From: Fasciola hepatica
Lineage: Eukaryota > Platyhelminthes > Trematoda > Plagiorchiida > Fasciolidae
Length of the DNA stretch: 64,000 nt
Direction: 5' to 3'
NCBI GenBank assembly: GCA_948099385.1
Contig: CANUEZ040000168.1
Location: forward strand, 6,053,001 to 6,117,000
Notes under the pieces: model-generated
The model's input: only the letters and a program-made list of their open reading frames with translations
What the model was told of the DNA's origin: nothing
The model's database searches: none
Part shown: positions 34,481 to 49,090 of the stretch, piece by piece
Layout: every line of letters begins with the position of its first letter
Numbering within the stretch: position 1 is the first letter of the stretch
Position numbers and translations under genes: made by a program

Positions 34481-36254
34481 AACCGATAAACTACAAAAAT
34501 GCACCCAAGCATCACAATTCTCAGCACTGTTGGGTAAGCTATAGCTTAACTTAGGGACGGAAAACTTGTAACGTCTGCAGTGAAAATTTGTATACTTACT
34601 CGGTAAATTTTACCGCAATTGTGGTGACATTTATTGATGTACATCTGCGTTACGAAAACTACGTTTGCTTTGCTGCATACCCTAGTTACCAGAAGGTGTC
34701 ATACTGGTTTGCTTCGTTCTTCATTGGTAGGTCGCTCTGTCGGGCGGTTTCTCTATCAGAACGGGAATCATGGCTTGTAGACATAACTGATACACAGTTA
34801 TCCATCTGGATTGAAGCTGCACAAAGACGCGTGTATCACATCTATAGGGAAAATTCACTTTTGTGTTGATATCTTAGAATGGCAACTTAGTCATTTTTCA
34901 GTGTTGCTTTACTTAAAACACATATTCTGGCTTGCTCAGAAAAAACCGTATGTTACTGAGTAACTGTTTCACCGTAATGCCCGATAGATTCGGTTGTGAA
35001 TTCTGAAGATGCCACCCCCCCCCCCCCTCACGGTTGTCAGACAATGGAACTGCCTCACAGCATGTGTATTTATCTTGGAATCCGAGATGGCTTGATACGG
35101 TGTGCAAGTATTGTCAAAACTGATGCATACGGGTGTCCCATAAACACATTTTGTGCTCGTACGCGACAGCACTAAACTGGACTACATAAGAAATCATTTG
35201 GTCTGCTTGCATGTAGTGAATAACTATGCTCAAAATGCAGACAAAATCATATTTTCGCCAATACCAGTCGACCGCCATCATGACGGTATACGCGCCTCTA
35301 GGGGAAAATGGAACACGATTTTTTTTTTACATTGAACTAACCCAAATAATATTAAGAACCCAGTGTTCATACACAGTATTTAAAATTTGGTCTACCTTCA
35401 TTACTGAGGATTTTGTACGGACTCATCCATATAGAGTCCGCCGTGTTGGCGATTACATAATCTTCTTTCTCATGCTCTGTCACATATTACAGTTTTGACT
35501 CCAATGGCTAGTGTATAGGTAGCCCTTTACCTACTTTTTTCAGAACGGAGAAGTGTTTGTGATTAAGTTTAAATCTGCGCTGCTAGATGTTAACCGTATG
35601 GACTGAGCCTTGAAGTTGCTCATGCTTACACAAGGTATTACGGTGACTAATAAGCAAACAAATCGTTTTGCATGACTTCATTTACAGAACTCTCATAAAA
35701 CAGCATGAAGAGTAGTTCTGAAAAACTATTTCCCGTCCAGGTGTAATATTTTCTTTGCATTAGGAAGAAGTTTCAGTTTTAAATGTGACGGTTTCCCCAC
35801 AGGTGGGAACAATCTGTATCCCGGAATGTTCCTACCCAACACGTTTTTTTTTCTAATTGCGCCCCCTCTTTAGTGATGTGCCATATGTGAAAAAAGATGA
35901 ATTGATCTACCAACTTTATATTGAAATTTTGTCGTACAAATGGTGTATCGTGCATTTTGTATTCAAACCCGTCATTAATTGAGGAGTACTGCATCCAATA
36001 AATTGTTTAAATTTATGTAACAACAAAAGTTTATGTTGCACCTGTAGGAGGTTAAAAATGTACGCATGAGAAGCACAGTCACTTAACAATTTCAGTTGTA
36101 GATTTATGTCCACTAAGTTGTATTCTCGGTATAGCATGCTTGGGAGGTATTCCTTTAAGCTGCTTATCAGTATTATTAATAACAATTCAACTTATCAGAT
36201 AAATGTTCCAGTTGGAATTTCAACTGGAACTCATATCTACTAATGGCAGTTTTG
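34481..36254. other. Unrecognised, AT-rich stretch
   Basis: No supported gene. Overlapping minus-strand frames at 35,779-36,185 lack motifs. A 13-base poly-C lies at 35,015-35,027. Confidence 0.45.
35015..35027. repeat. Poly-C run, 13 bp
   Basis: Thirteen consecutive C residues on the plus strand; length may be uncertain. Confidence 0.9.
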
Positions 36255-37355
36255 TACACAGATGTGCGCATTTTAGTCCCAAAATGTCCCTCACGGGACT
36301 TTTTTGGGATTATTTTAATAATGTGACATAAGTTGGAGAACTTAACCTGATGCTTCAAGTGCAGTTCATAACATGGAAGTACACGTTGACTTCTTTGTTA
36401 AATGCTACGTTTTATAGGGATGTTGTGCACTAGAAAGCACTCGGGTCGTGCCAAGTGATTTTAGAGGGTGTTCACAGACCATGGTATTTCCCCTAGTAGC
36501 AATTAATGAAAGATCAATAATTTGTATCTCAAGATGAAGTAATGTCGTAGAGCTTACCAAAATCTCAAAGTAAAACACGTAGGCTGCTGCATTCTCGGTG
36601 GGTTCAAAAAATGTCCCCGGGGTGTTTCAAAAGGGACTAAATTGGGACGAATTTGGGACTAAAGCAGGACCAATTTGAGAGTATTTTTGGACTAATTTGG
36701 GACTACTTTGCTGACTGCGTTCGTGCATAAAAGTCTATACCTTGCATTGTTGTCTGATGTGTACAATTACCGTTCTAATTATTACGTCTTACCGAACGGA
36801 CTTGGATTGGTCTTTTAGTGGGGCCGAAAGCTTAAGCTTTGTCCTTCCTACTGTAGATGCAATCGAAGTCCGTAAAACATCCACCAGTTTTCATTGTAGG
36901 ATGTTAATCTCGGACAAAGATGGTATACATCCTTTGTGAGCTCTATGGATACCATTGAAACACGTAATCAAAATAATGCATACTATATAATGTCCAAATA
37001 TGTACAAAGAATTTATTATGTAACAGTATTGTGGCCACGGTTTACCTAGACCGTGATGCGTACGTACCATGATGTTCGTAAATACGTGACGTTGAACGCG
37101 TTCAACGTGGTGTTTAAGTGGTACTATTAAGTTGTAGTTAAACGATATTATCGGGGTAAATGAGCACCTAAAAACCCCTTTTTGAGGTGGTAAAAACATG
37201 TTTCTAATACAAAGGGTTTTTCAGCGAAATAAAATTTTTTGTCATGCTTCAGACCCTTCCAAATCTAATGGTATGACATAAACTCTTCTTATACTAAATA
37301 CTGAGAAACAGTCCATCGCGGGACTATTTAGGGACTAAAATGTGCACCCTTGTGC
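36255..37355. repeat. Region of repeated GGGACTAA motifs with inverted ends
   Basis: The minus-strand reading of 36,255-36,297 (GTCCCGTGAGGGAC, then TTGGGACTAAAATGCGCAC) aligns with the plus-strand 37,312-37,355 (GTCCATCGCGGGAC, then TAGGGACTAAAATGTGCAC) over about 42 bases with roughly eight differences. A hairpin of TCCCAAAATGTCCC with GGGAC-TTTTTTGGGA sits at 36,277-36,309. A third cluster at 36,625-36,720 repeats GGGACTAAATTGGGAC and GGACTAATTTGGGACTA, followed by GCTGACTG, which recurs at 37,352-37,360. The right end is beside the 117-bp (TA)n tract. This could be a non-autonomous DNA transposon with sub-terminal repeats, or several copies of a short repeat. No transposase is seen. Confidence 0.55.
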
Positions 37356-37361
37356 TGACTG

Positions 37362-39199
<1,838 letters not shown>

Positions 39200-39214
39200 A
39201 CCCTACCATACTGA

Positions 39215-39310
39215 GGTATTTGGAGTTAAGGGCACGCATTTGTCAAGTGAAAAGTCCTGTAGAATATTTCGACTATGATAAATGCATCCAGTATGGATTA
39301 TGTAATGGAC
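39215..39310 (-). repeat. Dispersed repeat, GGATGCATTTATCAT family (copy 1)
   Basis: The plus-strand bases AAGTGAAAAGTCCTGTAGAA through GATAAATGCATCCAGTATGG match 61,275-61,335 over about 65 bases with near 80 percent identity by eye. A shorter related piece lies at 61,450-61,505. Family unknown. Confidence 0.55.
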
Positions 39311-42300
39311 AGGGGAGGGGGCGGTCTGGACAGATAGGTGAGGTGACGACCTGTCCGAAATAAATGCGAGGCAAGCGTGATAAGTATTTGATAGACAGGT
39401 GCTTGGCTGGTGTTCAACTGACTGTTCACAAATCAAGAAGAACATGAAAACCAACAGAAGGCGTATATTAGACAAAAGTCAATAACCCTCCTGAGCAAAG
39501 GAAATCCCAGGGACACAGTAACGCAAGGCAAGGGAAAAGGTTCGCGGAGATTCAATCTCTTTTGAAGGCTCTCAATAATTGGACACAATCGCAGCTAGAT
39601 TTGAAAGGTAAACGGAATAGGGACAGAATATAAATGAACAAAGGAAATGACGATGCTGCATTTACGCCTCGGCCTCAAACCCACTACTGCCGTTACAATT
39701 ACATATTAGAGGGAGAATGTCGTCTAACCATCATCGAGCATCAACAAGTGGTCCGTAAGTCGTCTGAGACATTTTGAATGCGCCTATATTGACAACAACA
39801 AAATTGATGTAAACGATAGCAAAACTGGAAAGTTCAGCGGATGCATCGACAGTCACTGTTGGCGCTTGGTATGCAGCAGCTTCACCAATACAAGCGCGAC
39901 TGACGAATTTGTTGGATTACTTACAGAACTTTAATAACGTTCTGCAATCGATATAGACCTACGGCTATGATATTCACATTGAACACGTTGTGGTGGTTAC
40001 TTTATGTTATGCATGCACAGACCTCACCGAAACTGTGAGGTTTATTGACGAAGTCCATAGTGAAGGAAGTCACATTCGGCTATGGTTGACTTAAAAGTGC
40101 TGAACGAATAGCCGTTCGTAAACACAGGCTTATAGCCACCATCAAGAGTAAGTCAATGATATTCGTTGTCTTTTACGAGACCTCAGATTCTGTTCTTTCT
40201 GTAGCACGATTAGCAAAAGAACCAGTGTCTAGCATTGAAAGGCTTGAAGGGTTCTCTTATGAATGTGGACTGATCGAGTGGTTCAAGACAAGAATCCAGG
40301 CAAGTAAGTTCTGCAGGATTCCCGAACCCCATACAACCCTTGGTGGATTTGGTGGTCACAAATGAACTGCAAACTTGTTTTCCTAATCGTACGACAGAAT
40401 CCTTATACCTTTACAGTCCACGGAGTTTCTATACTTCATGTTCTATTTCTTGGACGAATTATAATTCTCGGCTGGAGCTCTATTGGGCGCTTCCAGTGCA
40501 TGATGTAGTCCTAGAGTTTTTAGATTTACGTCAGAATTACACGCTTCTACTCCAATTACGAGCGAATCAAACTGAATCTGCTTCAACCAGGAGGTGGTGG
40601 AATACTTGTGGATGGACCAGTTTATTAGGCAGAAAAAAGGCGGTAAACCGTTTCAAATAAGTATAGATCAACAAACAAAATCAAGACACAGAACCAAAAA
40701 TGGAGGAACGTGGATTCCTTGAACAACAGCTTCAGAGTGTACAGAACGAACTAAATGAACGGGTATCCGACAAATTAAACCAATAAATTTTAGCAAAGCA
40801 GATAAATGTTGTCCAATTGGCTCAAACACAGTACAGCCAGAAGAAAACTGTAAATGAACCGTTTTGGAGGGTGCAATTCAAATGTACATCTGACGCCAGA
40901 AAATGCGCCTATAAACGGGGATCAGCCGATCATTCCACCTGACAGGGAAATAATGTACACAACTTACCCAACTCGATAATAAGATCACTAACCAGCGAAA
41001 GAGAATGCACCAGTCATACTCGGATAGGCATGCGAAAACAACAATAATAGGTGTGCGAACAAAGAGAGGACATCAGACCCACGACACACCGAAACTGGAC
41101 AGACGTGGTCATCCGTTCATCGACAGGGCAAACGGATTAGAACAGAAAACGAACACTACGGCCATACAGCTACAGTTACATGTGCGTGCATAATTGTACG
41201 TGTATTTGGCCGTCACCGGTCAGAAAGCGACCCATTGTTGATTCCCGGGGACTCAAAACACACTCCGTGGGCGAAACTAACTCCAATTCGTGAAAGTTTG
41301 CCAGGCAAAAGCTGTCCCAATACATATATTAAATAAAGCTGAAGTGAGGCCGCACGACTAACTGAAATAGCTAATACACAGAAGAAAAATGGTTACCATT
41401 AGAATTCTTTCGGAATTGATGTTGCATATAAATGAACTAAGTCCTTTCTGAAACATAAATGTTTGCGTTCAACAAGACCATGTGCAGTTTTTCTTGACCT
41501 GGGCTGTCATCAAACGTCAGACAAAAGACGAACTGCCCATGTTTGCCTCAAGAAAGCGTACTGTCCATCGGCCCAGATGCAGTTACGAGGACAATCACAG
41601 GTAGGTTTTAAGACTATTCAACTCAAGGAAGGCTGAGTTGGTAAAAAAAGTCGAATCAAGCGAGAAAGTTGCCCATCAGATGAACTCATCACACAATCAT
41701 TGATAGAAAACTCTACCCGCATAGCTTCCATCAGGGGGCCTCCGAACGGTTTACAGGTCGTCCAAATGCGCATCTTATCAAACAACGAAGTGAAAATCAT
41801 TCAGCTCATGATACAGTGTCTGTGAACAAGATAAGACACTACAGACAATGCTGTCGGTGTAGTCGGCCACTGATAAGATAAAACACGAGGACGCAATAAA
41901 GACGCAAGCCAGTTATTAGCAGCATAAACTGGACATATAGAGTGTGCAAACTAATCTACTGACCTTAGTTTCTCTCCTGCTCACTGTTCTACTTAGTTCA
42001 CTTTGTAGCGTGACACATTCGACTCCCGTGCTTTCTGACTCTGGTAGTTGTTATAAAGGAGGCCTTAAACTAATTCTTTGAAAACTTTCTCACTCACGTC
42101 CCCTGTCGTGACCTTCATGTGTATATTGTCGAACAACCAATCTGAGCTCCTGAACAGTGTCGTCACCCTGAAAGAGCCTCACAGCTACAGATCACAGACA
42201 CAGTCTCCGTCTCGTCATTCTGACTGAAAGGCAAAGTTGTGGTGTGTTTCGACCAGTCTACGGTCAGATACATTAACATAAATAGCTACGCAAACTGCAG

Positions 42301-43175
42301 TCTGATATTTTTGTAACACTCAGAGGGAGACTTAACCGTTAAGTTTCTGAATAACCACACAAAGATCAATTTAAACGTGTAAAACAAATTCATAATAAGG
42401 TGGTGCTACTGTTTTATTGCAGTTTCATCCGTGCTAGAAGGAAGCGCCGACCATGTTGATGTGTGCATGATACCATATTTGGAGTGCTGAAATTCATAGT
42501 TCAGAACCTGAAAGTTTACGCAAGTTCCATTCATATGCTTTAGTCGGATCTTCTGGGGTTTGTTACACGCCAACTATTTTTTGGGCGTATCGTTCAGCCG
42601 TCACTCCTAGTCCAAAATGACTACCGCCATTACCAATGACTGACTCTTTAGTATTCGGTACGATGTCATTTTTGACAAGCGGTTGCTAAAATCTCTGTGG
42701 AGTATTGATTCCAACGAAAGTTGACTCTTCAGGATGTGTCGTGCAACAAATCCGTTTTCACACAGCGCGTTTGCAGTGCTCCAAAGCATGAGTAGTCGTG
42801 CGTATGCTCTTCAAAAAGTTGCGCAAGGTCCAGCTAATCCGATTGTGATTGCTGAACAACCCAGTTGATCGAACAAAGAGGCTACTCGATCGGTCGCCCA
42901 TATATTTCTGAAATGTTCTGTTTGCTACGGATTGCGTGTCTTCTAATCAGGGGGTAGCATTTCTTCTCTTTACTCGCTGTCCGTCGATGTGTTCTGTTTT
43001 CAACAAGTAACCGGAGTGATACTAATTTGGGAACCAACGACCCCTTCTGACACCGCCTGTGCAAAATTTGGTAGTTTTATTGCAGGGTTAAACTGACATT
43101 CCGGGTTATTTACTGGACATGGTGAATTTACCGAAGGAGTCGAACATCTCATTTTTTGAACTATGTGAACTAGTT
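39311..43175. other. Mostly unrecognised stretch
   Basis: About 40,450-40,520 matches 21,860-21,945, an unnamed dispersed repeat. A frame at 40,340-40,660 starts with LVVTNE, which loosely recalls a LINE endonuclease end, but nothing upstream supports it. A short frame from 40,701 (EERGFLEQQLQSVQNEL) is weakly gag-like. No supported gene. Confidence 0.4.
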
Positions 43176-43395
43176 GTTTATTCGAACTAAACAAATACTT
43201 TCTTGTCAGTTTCCTCCAATATGTTTATTCTTTTACTATTTTTCTCTTCCCGTATTTGTTTGAGGAAGTTCTACAGAAGTTTATCTGGTTTAAGCATAGC
43301 ATTTGTGGTGCTTTCGTCGGCAAATGTTGCTAGTTGTCACAATCCAATTATGTATTGTTGCGCTTACAGTCGTGTTATTTACGCGTGCCGAAGTG
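43176..43395 (+). other. Possible GPCR TM7-like exon
   Basis: A good 3' splice-site sequence (TACTTTCTTGTCAG, ending 43,209) opens into a frame that runs to a stop at 43,400. It encodes a hydrophobic stretch ending SSANVASCHNPIMYCCAYSR. The N-P-x-x-Y after a small-residue-rich helix with a preceding Cys matches the seventh transmembrane helix of rhodopsin-family receptors, and Arg follows a few residues later as in helix 8. If real it would be a last exon with a very short tail, or a pseudogene fragment. The segment before the helix is charged and does not look like TM6, and I found no other receptor exon in the window. A chance match is quite possible. Confidence 0.25.
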
Positions 43396-43399
43396 TCTG

Positions 43400-45899
43400 A
43401 CTCTCTTTCTCAGTCTTTACACAAGCATTCAGTCAATCTTTTGTTTAGTTGCTTGCCTGCTTTTGTATTTGATTATTCCATAGAAAAAAGCAGCCGTGTC
43501 TATGATACATTCCACTCTGTACGTGTGGTGCATTACAGTAGTGACTTCTTAGTCGGGTGATTGTCTTTCAGACTAATAATCACAGTCACATTGATCTTAG
43601 CCGGGCAAAAGTCAGGAAACCAGATGTGAGGGTGTGGACCGACTGATTGTCGGTAGACCGCCGTGACGCGCTAGCGCTCAGCGCGCCAGCTTTTATCGAG
43701 AATTTAGGTAAATGCTTGAGCCAACGGATTCGCGGACTACACAAAGGCAGCGAATCGACTAAATGAGAACGGATTCCCGTCAAGAAGCAGCTGACGGTTT
43801 CACCAATCTATCAATCCATCGGGAGAGAGATTAACCGATGTAAGTTCGAACCAATTAGTTCGTGTTGCAACGATTGGTGACAAGCAATGTGTCCTGTGCC
43901 AATAAACTGAAGTGATTCCGGAGCGGAAAATTCTTCCCTACTAGAGCTAGTGGGCGGCATCAGATCGTCGGGTGCCCGTTATCCGTTACCAATGCTCAGA
44001 CAGAACTGTCTGCCGACCATCGATGATAGTAACACACGTGACCGACGGAGACGGGGATTGCAGCTGTCGTTATGACGAACCTCAAACTTGGATGTCCCGA
44101 GTTCGGTACAGCTTTGCAGTCTCGTAAGGTGAGTAGTCAAAATCAATCAGAAACAATACCAAAAATTCAGCTATTGTAATGCATTTCTGATTGTACTTAA
44201 TCCTGTCTCCTTTCCCTTTAATTTCCAGGTGCCGTTGTTAACCCTGAGGCGGAGTCATCCAGCGCTGCAGGCACCTAACATCCATCTTCCCCGAACATTA
44301 ACCTTGATCCCGACCCAGAAAATGTATAGAAACACCTCATGGAAGCTCCCGAAGAACAGCACTTCCAGTTCCGACCTGTACCGATGGCTGTGTTGACGCG
44401 TGCCAATATAAGTTCATTGGTTACCGAGCTTTGTCCCTTGTTGTAACTGACCTCGTGCTGTGACCAATTGTGCTGATCTGTGCATCTATTTTCAGACCTA
44501 CGGACCCCACCTGAATTACACTATGAATGATCAACTTGCCATCCACTAAGTACATTTGACCATACCTACTAATACGAATGATCCATGCAATAAAACTAAC
44601 GTGCAGTTCCTCAACTATGGTTTTCTTGTTACTTACGTATTCAAAGTTCGAGTATTGTGAATGGTACAGTTAGTGTCGTCTCATAGAGCTATTCAATATA
44701 GAATAGCTGAACTTGCATGCCAGTGAGTCCGAAATCGAGAACTTGATTGAACGGTTTGAAGCTTTGATGTAGCATACGAGAGTCCGTGAGAAAAGCGAAA
44801 CAGACGACGTTCTTCCTGACAGTAGGTGACTGTTTGTTGTATTCTTTAATTAGCGATCTTGCCTCCTGCAGAACCCCAGCATCAGTCCCATTCACAGAAT
44901 AGAAGAACCTACTAATAGACCACATAGTTCAGGCCAGTTTCCAAGCAACAGAGCGAGTCACATTCTATTCGTTACTTCGTGATCCCAGTATGAAGTCCTT
45001 TAAATTCATCCTTATACTACAAACTCAGACTGCAGGCTGCAGTTTTGGGGATCACTTGGAGATCCAGCGGAGGGATCGATTGACAATTAACGCTAATTCC
45101 GTGCCCGGAACTTAGATGATTGCCTTTCCGACGCTAATCAAACTACTGAACTGCGCGTTAAGTTCCGTATTTCATACCATGAAACCCCAGACGATCTTTA
45201 AGTGATTTTTTATAAAAACAACAGTTCATCAGTAAATTGATGGATGATGCAAACGTCGAATCTTGATTTATCTTTGTTTCAAAAGTCGTCCAAGGCACTT
45301 CCCAAACGAGGGCGCATCTTTCAAAGAAAGAACAATAAAATGAACCGAACAGTGTACCAGGAGAGGAATGAGATAGAGCACGACTGTGCCCAAAGGGTTT
45401 GCCAACAATTACAAAGGGCAACGTCAGTTGTGGCACGTCAAACAACGACAGTCCATGGCTGTACAAGAGTGTACGGCGCTCAGCTGTCCGATATACAAAC
45501 GAGCCTGATCATACAAAATCAGAAAAAATGCCCAAGGCTTATGCGCGTGAAGAGGGCACTGTGGAGACAGGGCACTTCGTTCAAGAAGGGAACCAAACAG
45601 ATAAGGAAAGTCCAGTGCGCACAAATGATCCGGATCAGGAAGCAGATGGTCCATAAATCGCGAAGTATCTTACGTGTGGGTTGACTAGTGTTCGGCAAGT
45701 CAGCAAACTGATAACGGCATTTCGGGTCGAATCCACAGTACATCACCGGAGAAGTCAGATAAGACAAGGCATAGAGTGTCACCTACGCATTAGGATACAC
45801 AATCCACATGCACCACAGGTAGATCAGAAGACTTCAGCGGCGAATCACAAATATTCTAGTTAGACGCCTAAACAGTGGGAATTATCTTCTGAGCTACAG
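43400..45899. other. Unrecognised stretch, possible LTR-like sequence
   Basis: An AATAAA (about 43,902) and an ATTGGTGAC (43,875-43,883), a sequence often seen just after a 5' LTR, occur upstream of Gypsy family B. I could not find a second copy to prove an LTR. GGTACAGCTTTGCAG at about 44,105 also occurs at 50,985-51,000. A 146-codon basic frame at 45,244-45,684 has no motif. Confidence 0.35.
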
Positions 45900-48650
45900 A
45901 AAATGCTTTTGCTAAAACAAGATTTGATATTCTGATATGCGAAAGCTCCGATGACTTCTTTTGAAAGGGCGGTTGAATATTTCGACGTGCAATATAAAAT
46001 CGTTAAATCTCGCATACCATGCGTTTCACATCGATGACTCCAGTCGAAACCAGAAGCCAAGGATACTACTGAACGCGAACCGGCATCAGTAAGTCCTTAT
46101 TTCTCGTGCGGCAAATTCCATCTCCGATGCATTCACCGCTTTTGTCATGCTGTATGTTACTCCTGTTGGAAGACAGGTCATATCCGGGAGGTGTCTTCAG
46201 TCCCAGTTCAACTTTACAAATATGACTCCTAGTAATTTGAATGAAGATGTTTATCCAGTAGACACGTCAAACATTTGTGCGACTGCAATGAATTCCATTA
46301 CAAGATTGCCCGATTTCAGTGTGACTTTGCGACATCAGTTCACTATAGATGAAAGAAGTAGTAAATTCATCAGTCCTAAAGCTGTGCTCCAGTTGATCAA
46401 GCACGTGTACCAGTACAACCTACTGACGCGTTTCCGTATTGTTGCTGGTCATCACCCTACACTGCTGAGTGAAACTACACTTCTGATGCTGTTGAAAAGC
46501 CAGTATGTCTATATGCTTCTTAAATTCAGTTGACAGTCCTGGGTTTGAAGGTGCTGTGTGCCCTGAACCAATCAGTAGCACTTCTGACGACATCCGAGTT
46601 TCCTTTAGATCAGCTGATTGGCCAGAAGCTGACTATGTGAGGGTCAAACAACTAGGAGACATGACGGCTGAATCCGCGAAATTGGAAGTCAGTGGTGATC
46701 CACTGTTTCTAAGAGGAACAGTATTGCCGTACGGCAAGCTGGGAGGAGTATGGTAGGCGCTTACTAAGATGAAACAAGACGGTGTAGTTGCTCATGTGAA
46801 TTCACCCACATGAGCAACTCCGAGCGGGCTTAAAATAAAGAGCGTTATTCAGACACTCGGAATTTGAGGTGGTTATCGGCTGATTCTGTATCACAGGTTA
46901 CGAGGATGCGCAGCAACTACAGCTGAGCGGAGGACTTCAGGAAATTCATGCAAGGCAGTAAGTATTTTTCGAAGATTTATGGGGCTGATGCGTATCCACA
47001 AACTTCGCTGCGCCCAGAGCCTAAACTACTAAAAAACCCTAGAAACCCTGTGGGACATATTCCAGTGCAGTTTATTGCCACTGAGAGTGCATGTCTTCCA
47101 TGCTGTAATCTACCAGGTGAATCGTGGTGTTGATGGGGGGATGATGTATTGGAACAATGGAATCATTTTGGATTCGTAAAGAAAGAGCGTGATCACCGAT
47201 TGAAGCAAATGCTAGAGAGGTTCGCGGAACGCATCAAATAAGGCCACAATGTGCGAGTTCCGTATCATAGAGTGGAATTTCCTTAACTACTCGTTTAATA
47301 CGAACGGGTAATGGAACGAGAAGTGAGAGAAGATAATGCGCAGTCTTATGCAAACTTCCATAGATCAAACAACACTAACGCCATTTGCTACGGCCTAATA
47401 AACTGTGTTTATGAACACGTCTGAAGTGGGGATTTGAGTAGTGCTGGAATAAGATGGATTCCCGATAACTTGCATCTCTCGTCTCGTCAAAGCTTCAGAG
47501 TGGGGATATTCCTAAATGCAAAAAGGAGCATTGGTCGTAATTTGGACGGTTCTTTTACAACACAAGTACCTATTTTGCCTGAGGTTTACAATTGCCACGG
47601 ATCATCAAGCTCTTCAGATCATGATCAACCCAAACAAATCAATCGCAAAATCCACGATTCAGTAAAGGAGCTCCGTAATACTAAGATAACTTGCAAAATA
47701 CCATCAAGTCGAGCTACTCGTGCTTCGCGGCGGCTGAACAATGCAATTTCATTTGGCTGACTGCTCTGGTGTCGAGGGAGAAACTGATAAAATATGCAAA
47801 ACTTTACTATTCAGCGATGAGTTTGTCTACCAGGAAGAAGTGGTAACCCGAGGTGAAACGGAAGCACTCACGATTACTTGTTCTTTGAGAAGAGTCAGCA
47901 TAAAAGTGGATGAATTACTATGTCGTTTTGACCGGCCTGTATTACCACCTCCACTACGTAAGACGCTTTCAGAGGAATTGCGCAAAAGTCATTTGAGCTC
48001 GAAGAAAATGAAGTCACTGGCTCGACAGATGTGTCCGTGGCCGAAATTGAATGCGGACGTATGCAAGACGGTAAATAACTGCGAAGCATGTCTGCACAAA
48101 GTCAAGCCGAGGCCAAACAACCGGAACCTTTGACCTGAATGCTACTTTCCTTGATATTATGTCCACGACTACTTATATGGCCCATTCTTGAACCAATAAC
48201 ATGCCTTGGTAATGTTAAACCCATACTCCAACAGGCCGAAAGTGTTCTTGACGAATACAGCTACTTTGTTTATGATTCAACTGTTACGAAAGTGCCTCAG
48301 CTAGGAAGGGCTTCCATAGGTACTTGTCACGGATAACGGATAACCGTTTTTCATAGCCCACTTGAAATGTTGTTTTGACAAAACTGGACATAGGCATCTG
48401 CGTACGGAGCCACGCCGTCCATGTTCCAGTGGTGCAACTGAGAACCTGGGAAAAGTGTCTGAGTATCAGATAACCCGAAACCGTAGCCTGATTCGGAAAT
48501 TTTTTCAGACAATTTCCTGTTACAATACTGGAACGTGGTCCATGCGTCTATAAAGTTTAGCCTAGCCATGTTATTCCGGTCAAGGAGACGGAGTTCGTAA
48601 CTCTTGTCTCGTTTCCAGTGACATCCGTTAGCGTGACAACGAACTTTGAC
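45900..48650 (+). pseudogene. Gypsy family B: decayed gag-pol
   Basis: A second Gypsy family with different block wording from family A. Order on the plus strand: gag segment AVEYFDVQYKIVKSRI (about 45,970-46,015); zinc knuckles FSCGKFHLRC and CYSCWKTGHI (46,100-46,190); protease HQFTIDERSSKFISPKAVLQ (46,335-46,395), where the D-T-G triplet has become D-E-R. RT start is LPYGKLGGVW with TKMKQDGVVAHVNSP (46,730-46,795), then GSKYFSKIYGADAYPQT (46,955-47,005). The integrase zinc-binding region is RPVLPPPLRKT through LNADVCKTVNNCEACL (47,930-48,105). The integrase core is VHDY (48,161), VTDNG (about 48,327) and ATENL (48,434), so the three catalytic acidic residues can still be read. Frameshifts and stops are frequent and the YxDD of RT was not found. 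Confidence 0.85.
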
Positions 48651-48948
48651 CAGCCCGCAGAATCAGTACAAGATAGCTCGGTCGCTCTATGATGGAGATT
48701 ACAGATCTCAATGACGCATTCATAGATCTATGCCATCTCAGCCAAGCTCACTTGAGAGTGGCGAGCGAAGATACCAAAAGAGGCTGTGTTGAGATTGACA
48801 GCCCACCAGTGCTGCCAGCGGAGGTAATTGCTAAAGAGCCCCAGTTACACCAACCATTTCCGTTTCTGCCATCCGCACGACAGACGGCTCAGATTGACGA
48901 GGGACTCTTGAGAGGGGGAGGTGGTAGTGATTCGGAATTCACCTAATG

Positions 48949-49090
48949 GGACACCGTAGGATACTTCACGACCACTTACAGTGAGAAGCTTCGGCCAGTC
49001 AGAATCACCATGACCAGTTGCTACAAAAGTCAGCTGTGATTCGTTAGCATCTGATCTAACAACTGGTATCAAGTTCCCGTTTGGTACGAC
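48949..49090 (+). repeat. Dispersed repeat, CCAATCAGAACCAC family (copy 2)
   Basis: AGTCAGAATCACCATGACC, ACAAAAGTCAGCTGTGATT and GTTAGCATCTGA align with copies at 50,985-51,115 (plus) and 15,060-15,185 (minus). It follows the Gypsy family B pol by about 300 bases, but I cannot show that it is that element's LTR. Confidence 0.6.

Noticed and set aside
40340..40660. Possible LINE endonuclease C-terminus (LVVTNE)
   Set aside because: A six-residue match with no supporting upstream or downstream block.
43600..43890. 5' LTR of Gypsy family B
   Set aside because: AATAAA and ATTGGTGAC are suggestive, but no second copy was found downstream.
45244..45684. 146-codon basic ORF upstream of Gypsy family B
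   Set aside because: No gag motif, low-complexity basic composition, and the opposite strand is equally open; kept only as a note.
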